From: Burhinus oedicnemus
Taxonomy: Eukaryota > Chordata > Aves > Charadriiformes > Burhinidae
Length of the DNA stretch: 64,000 bases
NCBI GenBank assembly: GCA_008921705.1
Contig: VFFE01009164.1
Span: forward strand, 787,737-851,736
Direction: 5' to 3'
Shown here: piece by piece, positions 13,401-26,679 of the stretch
How the letters are laid out: each line of letters starts with the position of its first letter
Numbering within the stretch: position 1 is the stretch's first letter
Notes under the pieces: model-generated
What the model was told of the DNA's origin: nothing
What the model saw: the letters and a program-made list of their open reading frames with translations, nothing else
Database searches by the model: none
Program-made: the position numbers and the translations under genes

Positions 13401-16400
13401 GACCAGAATTACATTCTCCCTAATGCTGTTGCACCAATGAACTGCGATGCTCTGACAGAGGAGCTATTTCTCAGAGCAAAAGGATGGCACCTCTGGAACT
13501 GCTCAAGGGAGATGTGAGAAGGTACAAGGTGTGACAGTGTTCGTACGGTCTGAACATGTTCACTTGAAACTGGGCCAAGACTCTTGAAATGGTTTTAGAA
13601 GACGGAAGTTGATGGATGGTTATATTCAGGACTGAACCTCTTCTTCATGTTTTACACAGCACAACTTAATGATTGGTGTTCTTCTAGGCAATAAGAAACT
13701 GCCCTTCTGGTAATGAGCTTCATTATGAACTGTAAAATTGCCAGGAGCCTCTAGTATTTTGACTGGTTATAGTCCATGCCTTCTTAGCTCTGTTGTCAGG
13801 AGCACAACTAAGCTAAAACTAGCTTGGAAACATCTCTCAGGACTGGAAACACTCACCGTGAGTATAGTGGAGATGCATCCTGTGATTATAGCATCCCCAG
13901 GACATCAGAATTCAAATCTTCTCCTTTCTCAGGATGTTTTGTTAGCTTGATTGCATGCAAATCCAAGGATTTTTAGGAGGACAGCACAGTATGCTTTTGT
14001 ACTGTGACAGTAAAAATATACATTTCTGTGTCATATCCATCATAACATGATCTTCCATTCTTGCTGGTATAGCTCTGCTTTGGATAATTTTCGAGGGAAA
14101 GGGTAAGACAATAATTTAGAAGGAGATGGATTGTAGATAATCCTCCAGAGACTCCTGGCACAGGAACTGGCAGAGACCTAGCCAGTACTGTATGGCCACT
14201 TTCCAAATTGTCCCATCCCTGGCTGCCAGGCTTTTTGCCTGCTCCTCTGAATGCCCAAGGCTGAGTTGCAAGTCACACACACTCACTGCTTCCCTACTTT
14301 CTGGGAGTAGGGAACAGAAGGTGGAAATGGTGGGACTCTTCAGAAGTGGCTAGCACAGTTGGTTAGGGGTGTTGCACACCACTGGTGCATCTCCATGCAT
14401 AGGGAAGGCAGAATTGAGTTGACTACCTTCTTTGAGGTGGTTTGACTTTTCTGCTATAACCTCTACCTACAATGCACATGAATGGCAGTATTTTTTTTAA
14501 TTTTTTTTTTTTTGTAGGAAGTGCATTATATCCAAGAGGTATTAGCTTGATTTCAAACAGAAACGAAAAAGCAAATTGTACTGCTGTAGATCATGCTATT
14601 TACATGATAAAAACACCCCAAACATGCTGAAATAAAATCAAACGGAAGAGTGCAGGTGTTCAACAGTATGTAGGAAAACTATAGAGGACTTGGAGTTTAC
14701 ATTCTGAAGCTGGGAGTCGGCTTGAAGATGGATAAAACTACCATGACATAGTACTGTTGATTCCAGTCAAGACAATTTCTTCTGCCTGTCCTTAGTCTAT
14801 TTTAAAATGTACCTTTATTTTTTCTCTACTGCCAGCTTTATTCAAATGTAAATCTATTGACTTTAGCAGAGTTCTGATATTTATCTCATTTCCTCAGTGT
14901 ATTTTCCAGTCTTTACGCATGACTTTTCTTTCCTGAAAAACCCAAGGAAGAAAAACCCACCACGGTCTATTACAGGCAAACCGGAGCTCAGCACCTGCAA
15001 ATTGTTGGAGGCTGAGGGGGTATTACTGGGCGCTGACCCTGTTTTAATGCTCTTTCATAGGCCTCTGAGGTTTGTTTGCTGTCAGATAGAATGCTGGTCT
15101 GGGTGGACCTATCTGTCTGACATGGTACAGCCTTTATTATATTCTTCTGATTGCGACTCTACTGTTTGAATCTTCTCTTAGGGAGACTAATATCATGAGC
15201 TAATTTTAGAGTTTGAAAATACTAACATGAATAAAATACTGCAGCATAATTAATAATCATGGAGGTTTTTTCCCAGTAAAAGACAAATGACCCAAATAGA
15301 AAAAAACACCAAATTCCCTTCCTCCTTACTCTGCAATGACATATGGCTAAACACAAGAAAGAGAAATGGTCAGTCTTTTTACATGTGACAAGAGAGTTCC
15401 TACTGGATTTATCACAGCAATAGTCCTTTGACGAGCCAGAAATCATGGAGGCATCCTAGGAAAGAATTTTTGTTTCTAGAGAAAATGGTTAAGGTCACTG
15501 GGAAAACAAAGAAGAAAGCTTGTATTCATGCTGCTGCTGCTAGAGCCTCGGATTAACATTTGGGTCTTTAATTTGAGCAGTGTCAAATACCATAGTGCTT
15601 AGAAGCAGAAGTACAAATATTTGCAGTTAGAATTAAGGCTTTTATTCTTTTACCAAAGCGTATGCGCGTGTACATTTTTAAATATAGAATCACGTGTGAG
15701 ATAAACTTGGCAGCGTAGGATGCTAAAAGATAGGAAGGTACCACACCCAGGGTACTACCCTGTGGGCTGGGAGCCTGGAAACCTTGGCTAAGGAGCTGGG
15801 GTCCCCCATCTCATTTCTCGTAACTGATCGGGAGAGCTTTCCTTCTCTTTTTGTTTGGTAGCTTGTCCATCTGGGGAATCACCTCAGGTCAGGGGGATCA
15901 GCACTCAGGTCCTTCCACTGCCTGGTGGGATGGGATTCCAGGTCTCGCATTTCCAAGGTGTTTCTGGCCATCCTCTTTTGTGCTTTTGCTTCTGTTTAAT
16001 GTTGCGTAAATACCGAGCATTGTATGAGCAGCAGTTAGAGCTTTCCCATAGGCTGTAGGAAAGGCAGTTTCTGCCTCCTCTGAATATTTTATGCATGTGA
16101 TCAGATGCATCCTTAGCTGGGAATAACTGAGACCGCCTTTATTTAGATGACCCAGCAATCCAGTTGAAAGAGTTGGAAGGTCAGAGGCTGTCACTGCTGG
16201 AAATACCTGTGGCACTGGACCATTGATCTGGCTGCATACGGCTTTCTTGCAGTTTTACTCCAGTTGACAGGAAAGCACCTCTGCCATCCCAAACAGGCAC
16301 AAATAGGTACTTAATCGGAACATTAATTGGGGTACCAGCATCTTCATCACAGCACGGTTTCTATAGGACTAAACGCATTCCTAGTTATCAAATCTGTTCC

Positions 16401-17621
16401 CAGAGGACGGGCAAGGACCACAGTACTGTGATGCTAGGTACAGAGCAGTGCTACTAGGGATTAAATGAAAGATGCATGTTCAAATAGTTCAATGTTGCCA
16501 AAATGTAGATGGTTCTGGTATACTCATCTGTAGAAATGTAGAAAGTCAGGAGGGTTTTTGTGTGTATCTCTAGTGTTAAATGGAGGTTTGAAGGACGTTC
16601 ATTTGGGACTTCAGGAGTCAGTTAGGAAACTCAGTCCCTGTTGTGAAGAGAGTAATTGGAGGTAAGGAGCTTTCCCACAGAGCAGAAGTCAGATTAAGCA
16701 CCTGGTTGCTTGGACTGTGTGCACGCCTCTTTCACATAATGCAAAGCGTCCTCGCAATTGCACCCATTCAGTTGTGGCACCAAATGATAAAGAATAGCTG
16801 TCTGACAGCCTGCTTGGCCTTTAGCTATGTTTCTAAGCCTACAAGGCAAATTTGGCCAGCGCAGTGGAAGGGCAGCTACACCCAAGTAAACAGTCTGATT
16901 CAGAGTTTCTTTCCTTTGCCTAGATGAAATGTGCACAGGAGGGACTCGGTAAGCCCCAGTTTCGAGAGCACATGATTCACAAACAGCAGCTTGCTGCAGA
17001 AATACACTGTGCTGGTGAAGAAGCCTTTTTTCATCCAAGCTATAATGATCTTTCCCAAAGCATGATGTTTGTTCACCCTTTCTGAGCTGGCAATGCTGGC
17101 ACTCCTGGTTTCCAAAGCTGTTCCAAGGAATAGCTCTCTCGTCGCCCCGGTGGCTGTGGCCTCTCCCAAACCCCATGGATTATCCAGGGTACACAGCACA
17201 ACAGGGTCTCCTGGGGAACACAGTGCAACGTCCTGCAAACTGCCCCCCGTCACTGCTGGCCCGGGCTGGGGTTACTTCTGCAGAACAATAGGCTGAACCG
17301 TATTTCACTGTCAGCGTGGTGACAAATGGTGGCCCGTTGAGACTCTGAGACGTATGTAACTTGGCTGGCAATCAATGGCAAAGGTCATGAGTTGTCGTCT
17401 TACATCTTAAAGCTCAATGAGACGGTTTTGTGCCGTGTTAGTCTCTCTGTATTATGTTTCAGCAAAGAGGGGGCAGGGGAGGAGGAAAGAGATTTTTATC
17501 TGGGGTTAGGTGATGTTAAATGTTCTGAATAATTAGATAAGATTGTGTGTGTCAAACTCCGTAAAGAACAGATCATGTTTTCTGATAAAGTGTCTCTGAT
17601 TCCCTCTGCCTCCCTGCCCTC

Positions 17622-17660
17622 CAGGACACACACGCATTTACGCACACACACGCACTTTTT
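17622..17660. repeat. Interrupted CA microsatellite
   Basis: Two short ACACAC runs, each interrupted by CG dinucleotides and separated by CATTTACG, form a degenerate CA repeat. No further role is visible. Confidence 0.65.
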
Positions 17661-19721
17661 AAATGGTTTCAAGGCTCATTAAATAAGCCAGGCTGATAGC
17701 TCTAGAAAATGTCATTCTTTCTCAACGGGGCAATGAATCCATGCTCTGCACATTTTTGGAAGTCTCAAAAAGTAGCCAAAGTAGGTGAAAAATCACTTTC
17801 CATGGCTGATCCTTCTATTCTCAGCATGGAGCTTCTAAAACCTGACTAAGCACCCATTGCCTGGGCAGTGTCCCAGAGCTTGTACCACGATGACTGCCAC
17901 TTCAGCTGTTTCCTTTCAAAACTCCTATTGAATTTCCAAAAAGGTGTGCAAAGCTTACCAGAAATAGGTGTATAAGGACACCCACAAGGTACTCCTGGCC
18001 CCATTTGAAAGGAGCCTTGACCAAATCTAAGCCATGCTGGAAAAACCTGATGCGAGGATGTGATTATGCAGGGGTGTCCCCATGGGTTGCAGCTCCTTCC
18101 GAGACTGGAGGAGAAGCCAAGAGGAGGACCGGCCTTACCCCTTCTGCCCGAAGCCAAGTCTGCCCTCACCCCAGGACTTAGCTTCTCCTAAAGGAGAGAA
18201 GATACCTTCCTGAGCAAAGAGGCATTTAGAACATTTCTTTTATTCATATCCTCTCGCTTCCCTGGCTGCTGTCACCTCAGTGTTATTAAATTGGGATCTA
18301 TGGTAGTTTATTAGGCAGAATGCCTGAAAGCTCTGGGAAGCAAACATATGACAGAGGTAGAAACACCAGGGAAATCAGAAGAAAATCATTAAGATGAAGA
18401 ATGTTTTAGAGACAGTGCCACCAATCCAGAGGTCTACCAGCCTGGCAGGACTTCAGGTTGGCTTTTTTAGTTCATTACAGCTAGTAAATTTGGTGTCAGT
18501 AAAAGCTAGCAAGTGTATCTAGGGATAGACTTGCTGTCACTCTTTCTAGACAGATACCTTCTACAGCCGAATAAGTTTGTCTTCTGCAGCCCACTCCCTG
18601 CAGAGGGGAACAGGGGGAGCATCAGTCCCCATCTGCGGATGGCAAAGAAGCTGTTGTGTGGAGTGATAACCTGAGCATCCTTCTTCCACAGTGTGGACGA
18701 TAAGTCCAAGCAAGGACACTGCATACTCCTTTCCCACAGATGTGTTGGCTGATGCTTCCTACACACAATGGGGATACAGAGTCTCTCATGTGGTCTTACA
18801 GCAGTTTACTCCTCACATATCTGCTTGGCAGTAGTTTTCCTTGCTCTGGGACCTGATTACTGTGGAGAAAGGCGGGATGTGGGACTTTGGCTAGGTTGCA
18901 TGCTGTGGTGGGGCTGTGGCAGGAGCCCCAGGTGGTGGGTCAATGAGGGCTCCCCATGGTCAGTGCTCCCTCGCAGCCGATCTGGGGCACCCACGGGGCA
19001 GCCAGATGGACTACGGCTGGTCATGGTACATTATGAGAGCGGAGATCACCGTACTCTACCAAAAACTGATGAAGAGGGTAAAAAGTGAAAGCAGCCATGA
19101 GAATTCCCTTCCACATTTGTTTTTCCAGGGCAAATACTTTCTGAGTACAAATAGATGAATGTTAGGCATGACATTGTTACTTGCTCCTTCGAGCTCATAC
19201 TTGTCTGTGAATCATCAGACTATGAGATGGAGAGCCATACATGCTGAACAAATCCGGCGCCCGCTGGATGTGAACGGGTATGCAAGGCCCCAGGCCAGGG
19301 CAGGACTCTGCAGGGCGCGTGGAAAAGACTGTGGGACCTTGGGTAAGCCAAGGCTCGCTGACGGCGCTCATCCGTAAGCGACTCTTGTAAGAGATGCTGA
19401 ACAGGAATAATGTCAAGCCTTGCTCTTTCCTGACGGGAATTTTACACTTTGTATTGATGCACCCTTGAGGAATTAAATACCATTTGGAAATATCTATATG
19501 CTTAGTGCTGCTAGGGGAGCAGAGGAAGGATGCGGAGGTGAGTGTGTGCTCTCCCTTTCCCCAGCTGCTGTGCAATGTGACGATGCGAACGAACAAAGCT
19601 GGTGCTTACAGCCTTACCCAAGGATAGTTTAAAATAAAGAGAAAGATAATACTTTTGAAACCAAGGCCATAATTACTATTTATTTCAACAGCAATTTGCC
19701 TTATTATGGTGCACAGCATTT

Positions 19722-19735
19722 GTTACCTAGGCAAC
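19722..19735. promoter_or_regulatory. RFX X-box, near-palindromic
   Basis: GTTACCTAGGCAAC is a near-perfect match to the inverted-repeat X-box (GTNRCC-N-RGYAAC class) bound by RFX transcription factors, with arms GTTACC and GGCAAC separated by TA. It lies in an AT-rich block (about 19650-19800) that looks conserved in style. There is no nearby promoter, so an enhancer-type role would be the hypothesis. Confidence 0.5.
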
Positions 19736-22700
19736 AGGTTTCTGTAGAGGCCCGGCTCAAATTAAAATAAATCAGGCAAGATCTAAAGTCAATATCAATA
19801 TTATATTTTAAAGCCAAAAGACTAGAGAGTCAGCAATTTCACCTAAGTGTTGTATTTTTTATTGTTGTCATAGGCAGATACAAGCAGCACAGTTTGCATC
19901 CCAGTAATACTTTTCTCTACTGTGTCTGGCTGACCTTCTTTGCATACATTTGCAAATAAAGTGAATTTTACAGAGTCCTGCTCTTTCCTGAGGAAATAAT
20001 TGTGGACATGGACAAGTAACATGCAATACACTGCTGCAGCTGTGTGTAGAAGAAGCACCATTGAGGTGTCTAACCTGCTATTTTAGTTTCAAGCCCTTGC
20101 TCAAGCCCAGCCTCCACGTTGTTTATGAGCAGGTATGTGCTTTGCTGTGGGCTCAGATGGATATTTGGTGTGTATTTGGGAGGAAAGCTTGGGTCCGGTC
20201 ACTGCCTTGGTACCTGCACCCTCTTGGGTGACCTGAACAGATGAGCACTGGGGACACTGGGCTCCCTGCACCAGTCTACAGCCAGAGCTTATTCATGGGT
20301 TGCCCTAAGTACAGGTGCTTTGAGTGAAACTAATAGGCAGGGATATGTATGGAAAGCATCCATCCATGGGTGGAGAGCACGGCACGAGGCTCAATGTCCT
20401 CCTGCTTGTCTGCAAGCCTGTCTTAATCTCATAGCGTAAGCAGAGGCCAAACACTTGTTTATGAATTCAAAACCAGTGTGCAGTTTGATGTTTTTCTCAT
20501 CTGTCAGCAAATAATTAAATTAAAAGACTGAACATTTACAAGCGGGATTTAGGGAATAGTGTGCAGATATACCATCAAAGGTAGCTTTTGTCTAAGAAGG
20601 GTTGTATTTTAGAACTTTCTCGTACCTGAAGGAACACTGGAAATGTAAAACAGTTAAGATACAAAATTTTTAGGAAAAGAGACTGATTCCAATAGATCTT
20701 TTAACGTCCAAGGCAGAATGACTATAGAAAGATAAAGCTAAGCACTGTGAACTATAAATATATTAATCTCTTTATAAATTCTGTTTAAAAATGCTAGACA
20801 GCAAACACGAGACAGCTTCGAAATGAACCATTGATCATTCTAATATTTTTTTTTTAGTACTTTTTCTCATTTAATTTTTACTTCTTTTATTTTCGTAAGT
20901 ACAGAACTTCCGTAAAAAATCTGTCTTGAAAATTTGAATAGGCCTAGAAAAAATAATAGGAAGTTTGTAGTGAATGACAAAGTAGGCAGGCTCAAATATT
21001 CCCCCCTTTTAGACAGCTCTGCAACTGTAATCCTTTAATGGGGGATTTTCCCTGCAGATTTTTGACCTATTATATAGATTTGACAAGCTATTATAGGCTT
21101 TCCTCTTCGGATTGGGCTTCTACTCTTGGCAAGCCACCGTCTTTGTTATCTAACCCTTCCTTAATGTACCTCAGTCAGCCTTTCTCTGTCCCAGAGCTGC
21201 TGAAACATTAGGACGGGTGTAGCAATTACGGACAGACTCTGTGGCTGCTTTGTGTCTGTCTGTCCGCCCCGGTCACCCGTCCTTCGCACCCCTCCGCCGA
21301 AGGCAGTGCTGGGGCAGGGTGCCAGCCCGTGGGGCTGGAGATTGCTCTGGAGACAGTCACTCATTCACCTTCTGGTGATGTTCTTCAGGGCTGTGCCGTT
21401 TCCTTTTATCCTGCCTCTCACGTACTCTCTGAGAGTGCTGAAAAATCATCGAGAGAAAAGAAAGGTCCTGACTGTTAGAGCCGTTGGACAGCAAATATTT
21501 TGCTGGGAAAACTTCATTAAGATGCTGCAGTATGACCCGAAGGTAGTGCCCACTTCTTGAGAGCCTTTACAAGTTCTTGGCTACCAATAAATCCCACTGT
21601 GGTAAACAACCACAGCTGCCTGATGTTGAGGGAACAAGAGCTTTTTAGTAATCTCAAAGTACTTTGAGTTGCTGTGCCTCACTTGGTTGGGTTTTCAAAC
21701 ATGCACTTGTGGAAGCTGCTTCAGTTTGTGCCGAAAATGTCGGATGCTTTTCTTGCTAATATGCATCTGGTCTGTTGATTCAGTATTTCTAATAATACCA
21801 GCAATCAAATGTAGGAAAGACTGTTCCATCTTAATACCAATGGAGAAAGAGGTACTCACGTTGAATCATTTGCTTGTTGGCAAAAGAAAGGAGTTTTACT
21901 CAGCTTTGGCAAAAATAGGCATTTATTAGTTGTTAAGTTTCCCCTGAATCCTTCTTGATTACCTCCTTCACAGGATCCTAAGGAGGTGCAGCACTTTGAA
22001 GGTAGGTTTTGGACGAGGTGTTATCATTGGCATCCATGACTGTTAATGATTAGCAAAGGTCCTCTGGTTCTTTTTTTCCGAGAATATCCTGGCCATGCCC
22101 CAGTTTCATAACATGCAAATTCCCCACTTCGATTTTAATAAGCCATTGAACTGTGTATGCCACTGGACTGTTGTTTTTGGAGCTGCTCGGAAATTATTTT
22201 TCTTAATGAAAATTATGTTTTATGATGAAAAATGAAGCTCATGTTTTCAACTGAAAATGGTTTTGTTTTGGTACCTCAAGCGTCTCACGGGAGCAGTAGT
22301 CTGCATGCTTCATACTCCAAAACCTTCAGCTGTGTGGGCTTCTTAAACAAACTGCTCCTCCCTTGACCTGCTGAATGAGTTCCTGGCTGTAGGACTCGTT
22401 ATACGATACCTAGTCCAGCCAGAAAACCTGGGCAACAGAGGGGACTGAAGACAGCTACAGTGTTCATGAACCACCACAGGGACAATCCTGAAATGTTTTT
22501 GGGTTTTAAGGGGAAAAAAAAGGAAAAGATGATTTAGATTTCTGGTAAGCTGCTTTTTGAAAAACATGAAATTTTTTCTGGTAAATGGCTATTTCTCACC
22601 AAGAAGTTAATTTAGCTGAAAACTTGTCAGAAAGCAGTGTGATAAAAAGAGTTTACATATCATTAACTGTTTTTCTTTTTTAAGGAATAATGCTAATTCT

Positions 22701-23030
22701 GTCAGACAGCTGGTCTGTGCTGCACCAGAGGAAGAATTAGAAGACTTATGCTTGATGAAATTATAAATGGCTGCACTTGAGAAACACACATATGAAGTAC
22801 TGAACACAGTGGAAACTGGGAAACATGAACTGACCACCTGCACTTGGGTGATCAAACTCTTCTGTGTGACAAACCTGCAGGATAAGCACTTTACCACCTG
22901 AAAATAGTGAGCATTTTACATTACCCACAACTACTTTCAAACAATTTCAGGCTGATTTTCAAGGTATTTGGACCACAAGGTCTTGCATGGGAAGTGTTTT
23001 TTTAACTTGCCTGGGTACTAGTTTGTTAAG

Positions 23031-23715
23031 TGCTATGGTTTGAGGAACCCACCACAATTTATTGTCATTTGGACAATTATTCTGTCACCTGATGACCCCC
23101 CCACACACACCTGGGAAGGGGAATCCGGGAAAAAACAAGAAAACCTGAGGATTGAGATGCAAACAGATTTAATAGAATAAGGCTAAATAATTAACATTAA
23201 TAACTCTAAAGAACCAATATTGATCCTGATACCAATATAAAATACAGAAGGATTATACTCAGCCAACTACATCAGTAGGAAGCTGTGCTCTCCCACCAGT
23301 GGACAGCAAGTGTCAGACACTGCGAGTGCTACGGCTTTGGGAGGAAAGGAAGGACTCAGGGGTCTGGCACCGGGGCAAGAAGTTCTCAGGATCACAGCCA
23401 CCAAAGAAGAGAGAGAACTCCTCAGCAAACTTTCTAATCTATATTGAATGTGATGTTCATGGTATGAAATAATCCTGCTGGCCAGCTTGGGTCAAGTGCC
23501 CGGGTCTCGCTGCTCCTCATCCCTGCACCTGGCTAGCTCGAAAATACTGAGACCTTGACACCCGCATACCATAGCTGGCTATGAAGTAAATATTTTCACA
23601 AATCCAGACACTAGAGTCTTCTAAAAGTGCGGTTTTCCCATGCATTAGAAGAGACCTTACTGAAAAGTAAAATTACTGAAAGAGAAATTAATCCTGTGTT
23701 GCTCAAACCAGGACA
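23031..23715 (-). mobile_element. Solo LTR of an avian endogenous retrovirus (minus orientation), with 5-bp target duplication
   Basis: Read on the minus strand, the 685-bp element begins TGTCCTGGTTTGAGC (at 23715) and ends CCATAGCA (at 23031), the TG...CA ends of an LTR. The host sequence TTAAG occurs on both sides, at 23026-23030 and 23716-23720. A minus-strand AATAAA at 23063-23058 lies about 30 bases before the LTR 3' end, where an LTR polyadenylation signal can sit. The interior resembles bird LTRs I remember and shares a block with the 57.9-kb LTR (minus-strand TTTCATACCATGAACATCAC). No internal gag/pol/env sequence is attached, so it is a solo LTR in CAV1-MET intergenic DNA. Confidence 0.85.
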
Positions 23716-24699
23716 TTAAGGCTTGGCATGACTGCCTCTGGAACATCATCTATTTTCCTGCCTCTATTCTCATTCTTGCTATGTGGTCTTAGATTTTTTA
23801 AAAATAAATATAATGCTTTTTTAACTCAGAACCTGGTGTGTTGTTTGGGCTGCTCTATGGCGGCAGCAGGTCCTGACGTTACGTTCTCAGACACGTTCCT
23901 CTCCCCATTTCAGCTGGTTCTTCAGGTCCCTCATGTTGCTGTTTGCACAAGTGGGGCTTTCTCATGCTTTTGTGCACTTTGTCACAGGTCTCTGAATTGC
24001 CTGAGTTAATCTCTGAGGATTTTCCTCCTCTTTTATTGCAATGGACTACCTCAGCCAGGTTTTGCAATGCTAAAAAGAACAAACTGAGGAGAATTTTCCT
24101 TCTATCCACACTGTGGATTTAAAATACATTAGTTTATGGTACGCTTAGTTCCAACTTCGCTTTCTTTGTGAGAATCAAAGACTTCCCACCTATAATAAAA
24201 TGATTTGCTGGGCCTTCTGGCTTTGTCTAAAAAGCTTATGCGTTTATGATCCCTGTTAAATTTGTGTTTTTCATGTCAACTGAACTGCTTGGTGAGGTAT
24301 TCTCATTTCTTAGCTTCCCTGGGTTCATTTCTTTCCACGTCTATTTCCCCCACACCTTTTAACCACACAGCAGCAAAAAAGGAGTTCTTTGGTTAGTGAA
24401 AGTCAAGCATAAAATTTTCAAAGTTTCAGGTCAATTAAGGACTTTTGTACTACTTAAAAGTAATGAGCACTGAGAAACAGCAAATTCACAGAAAATTGAT
24501 GAGATTTAGGCATGTTAGTTGATTTTATCCTGAAAACAACACATTGTGTCTTCCAAGATACCTTATGTCTGTTGTCTCCCCCTTCTCCTGCTCCTGTGAG
24601 ACCGATGGAGGAGCCACAATTCACCGACTGACTCCTTTGATGTCAATGGGATGAAAGTCACAGCCAAATTGGGCTACGGGCTTTCAAGATTACTTGGTG

Positions 24700-24960
24700 T
24701 ATTATGTTCTGATTGCCTTAATAAAGCTACTGTAGCAAATCTACATCTGCCAGGATAATTTTAATACAACAATTGTCTTTCTCATAGTGGTATTATGTAA
24801 TTATATTGTGCCCAGGAAAAATTATTCTGCCATGCCTTCAGGATATTTCTGGAGGCGGCTCTTCTACAATATTCATTTTGATTGCTAATCTGATAGGTAA
24901 ACCTGTTAGTTTACCTATCACGCTGTCGGTCTGGCTGCCTTTGTTATACATGACTGTATC
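24700..24960. promoter_or_regulatory. Candidate conserved noncoding element containing a perfect inverted repeat
   Basis: The stretch is non-repetitive, AT-rich and coding-free. It includes an ACAATTG-type SOX/E-box motif near 24770, TAATTA-like sites, and the inverted repeat at 24891-24920. The enhancer call rests on sequence texture only. Confidence 0.22.
24891..24920. repeat. Perfect 12-bp inverted repeat with 6-base spacer
   Basis: TGATAGGTAAAC (24891-24902) and its exact reverse complement GTTTACCTATCA (24909-24920) flank CTGTTA. Each arm contains a GTAAAC core resembling forkhead sites. It could be a dimeric protein site or a chance hairpin. Confidence 0.7.
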
Positions 24961-26679
24961 GTGTAGGATCTACCTTTGATACAAAGAGCTCGAATTGGCT
25001 GAGGGGAGATAACCGAACTGGCAGTCCTACTCTGAAATGTGAACATCCGAGCTGCAGCGTTAGCTAACTCTTTGGGATTTTTTCCAACTCTTTTTTTATT
25101 GGGACATTTGTTAACTCTTTGGGATGTGATCAAATCTCAAGTTCAAAGATGCTGTTTCTTTTAAAGACCTAGAGGTATTTCATCTGCATGGACAACTCAA
25201 GTTTGGCCCTCCCTGCCTCATGTCAGCTGTATGGATTCTGCCTGTGTAACCCGGAGCAGATGCAGTTAAGTGTCCCTGTAGATGTCTATAATGGTTGTGC
25301 AGAACCATGTGGAGTAAAGAGTAGTAAATGCATATTGTGATTAGAAAATGAGCAGGTAGCCATCTACTAAATGGACCATGGCGCCTTCTGAGTAAAAAAC
25401 GTAGTTTCTGTGCAGACACAGTTTGGAGAACAAATGACCCTTTCGCATGGTTTTCATTTATTAGTCTGTTGTGTCCAACATAGATATGAATGTTGATTTT
25501 TGCTTCCCAGAGAAGAGGACTGCAGTGATTGCCAAACTCTAGGTATTTTACATGTTTATTTCATCTTCTCCAACAATTACCTAAAGCTTCTTGAAGATTA
25601 AAATTAATCAATTTATGTTTAATTGAACTGTGTTTTAAAAATCGTGACATGTATCTTCACTCCTAAGGTAGATTTAAAAATAACCAGAAAACATAACTAC
25701 TGAGACTATAATTGAACAGTATTTATCTTTTTGATCGCTTGCCGGTTATGTTCTAGTCTTTGCATCTATGACTGAATATTCAACAAAATATCAGCAGGAT
25801 TTTCTTACTAGACTCCTACTTTAGTGCCGAAAGCGTAAATTAATTCTCACTTTCAGCTGCTGGTAAGCCAGCCAGTACTCAGTATTTAGTATGCTGGATC
25901 TGTGATAGAAACACACACAGGCAAGTGTCTTTGACTTCAGTACAGTATTAAATAACTAATGTTGTGACAATCTTTCAGAAATATCATCACTCCTGCTTGT
26001 CAAATGGCTCTTTAACACATTTACAAACCGGCCGATAGCAACGCAGCTTGTTAGCTCAGCTTAAATAGCGGCTCTGAAGATACAACTTCATTTACAGACC
26101 AGAAGAGACTTTATATTTCTGTCAGGGCGGTTTTACAAACCATTAAACAAGCTGCCAGGCACAGGGATGCTCTCAGGAAAAGCAGGAGGACCAGTGGTGC
26201 CACTCAGCAGAGGACCCGGTGTGACACCCCCACTGCAGCCCCTCCGCGTCCCTGCCATGAGTGACAGCGCTCTGATGAGCTGCTCCTCGGGGAGGGTTTC
26301 TTCCAGTTAGATAAATACGTAGGCATCCACACGCTCTGCCTCTTCCTGTTTATTAAAAAAATAATAATCTGAAAAGCTTTTCTACCCGTATTGTTGTACA
26401 ACAGTGAAATGGGATAACTGCCCGTGGCTCCGATTTATGATCAGATTCCAGATGCAATAGATTGGGCAGCAGATTATCACTAACCCACTCCCATTTAAGC
26501 TCTGGTGATGAACTATTCTTTTCCATTAATATGTTGGGGTTTTTTAATACCAACAACAAAAGGAGGAATATGGGATGAAATAAGGAGGTGGATGTGGAAC
26601 TGAAGTTTCTTTTTATCACCAGCTAATTCACCTTTCCACTTTAAAACCTATCTCCCACCTCCAGGGGCTCTGAAGTTGG

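Larger units (their letters stand above)
1..23025. other. Intergenic DNA, CAV1-MET interval, left part
   Basis: No coding exon is recognisable on either strand. Open frames are all short (the longest is 160 codons, minus strand, 16694-17176), overlap one another on both strands and resemble no family I know. The first 1.3 kb is somewhat CpG-richer than the rest and has three CACGTG E-boxes (136, 622, 1209), one inside the 12-bp palindrome CAGCACGTGCTG (619-630). Motif candidates at 4.1, 7.5 and 19.7 kb are listed separately. Homopolymer runs occur near 2.65, 14.5 and 20.85 kb. Confidence 0.6.

Noticed and set aside
16694..17176. Minus-strand open frame of 160 codons
   Set aside because: It overlaps other open frames on both strands, shows no known motif, and lacks visible exon boundaries or gene context.
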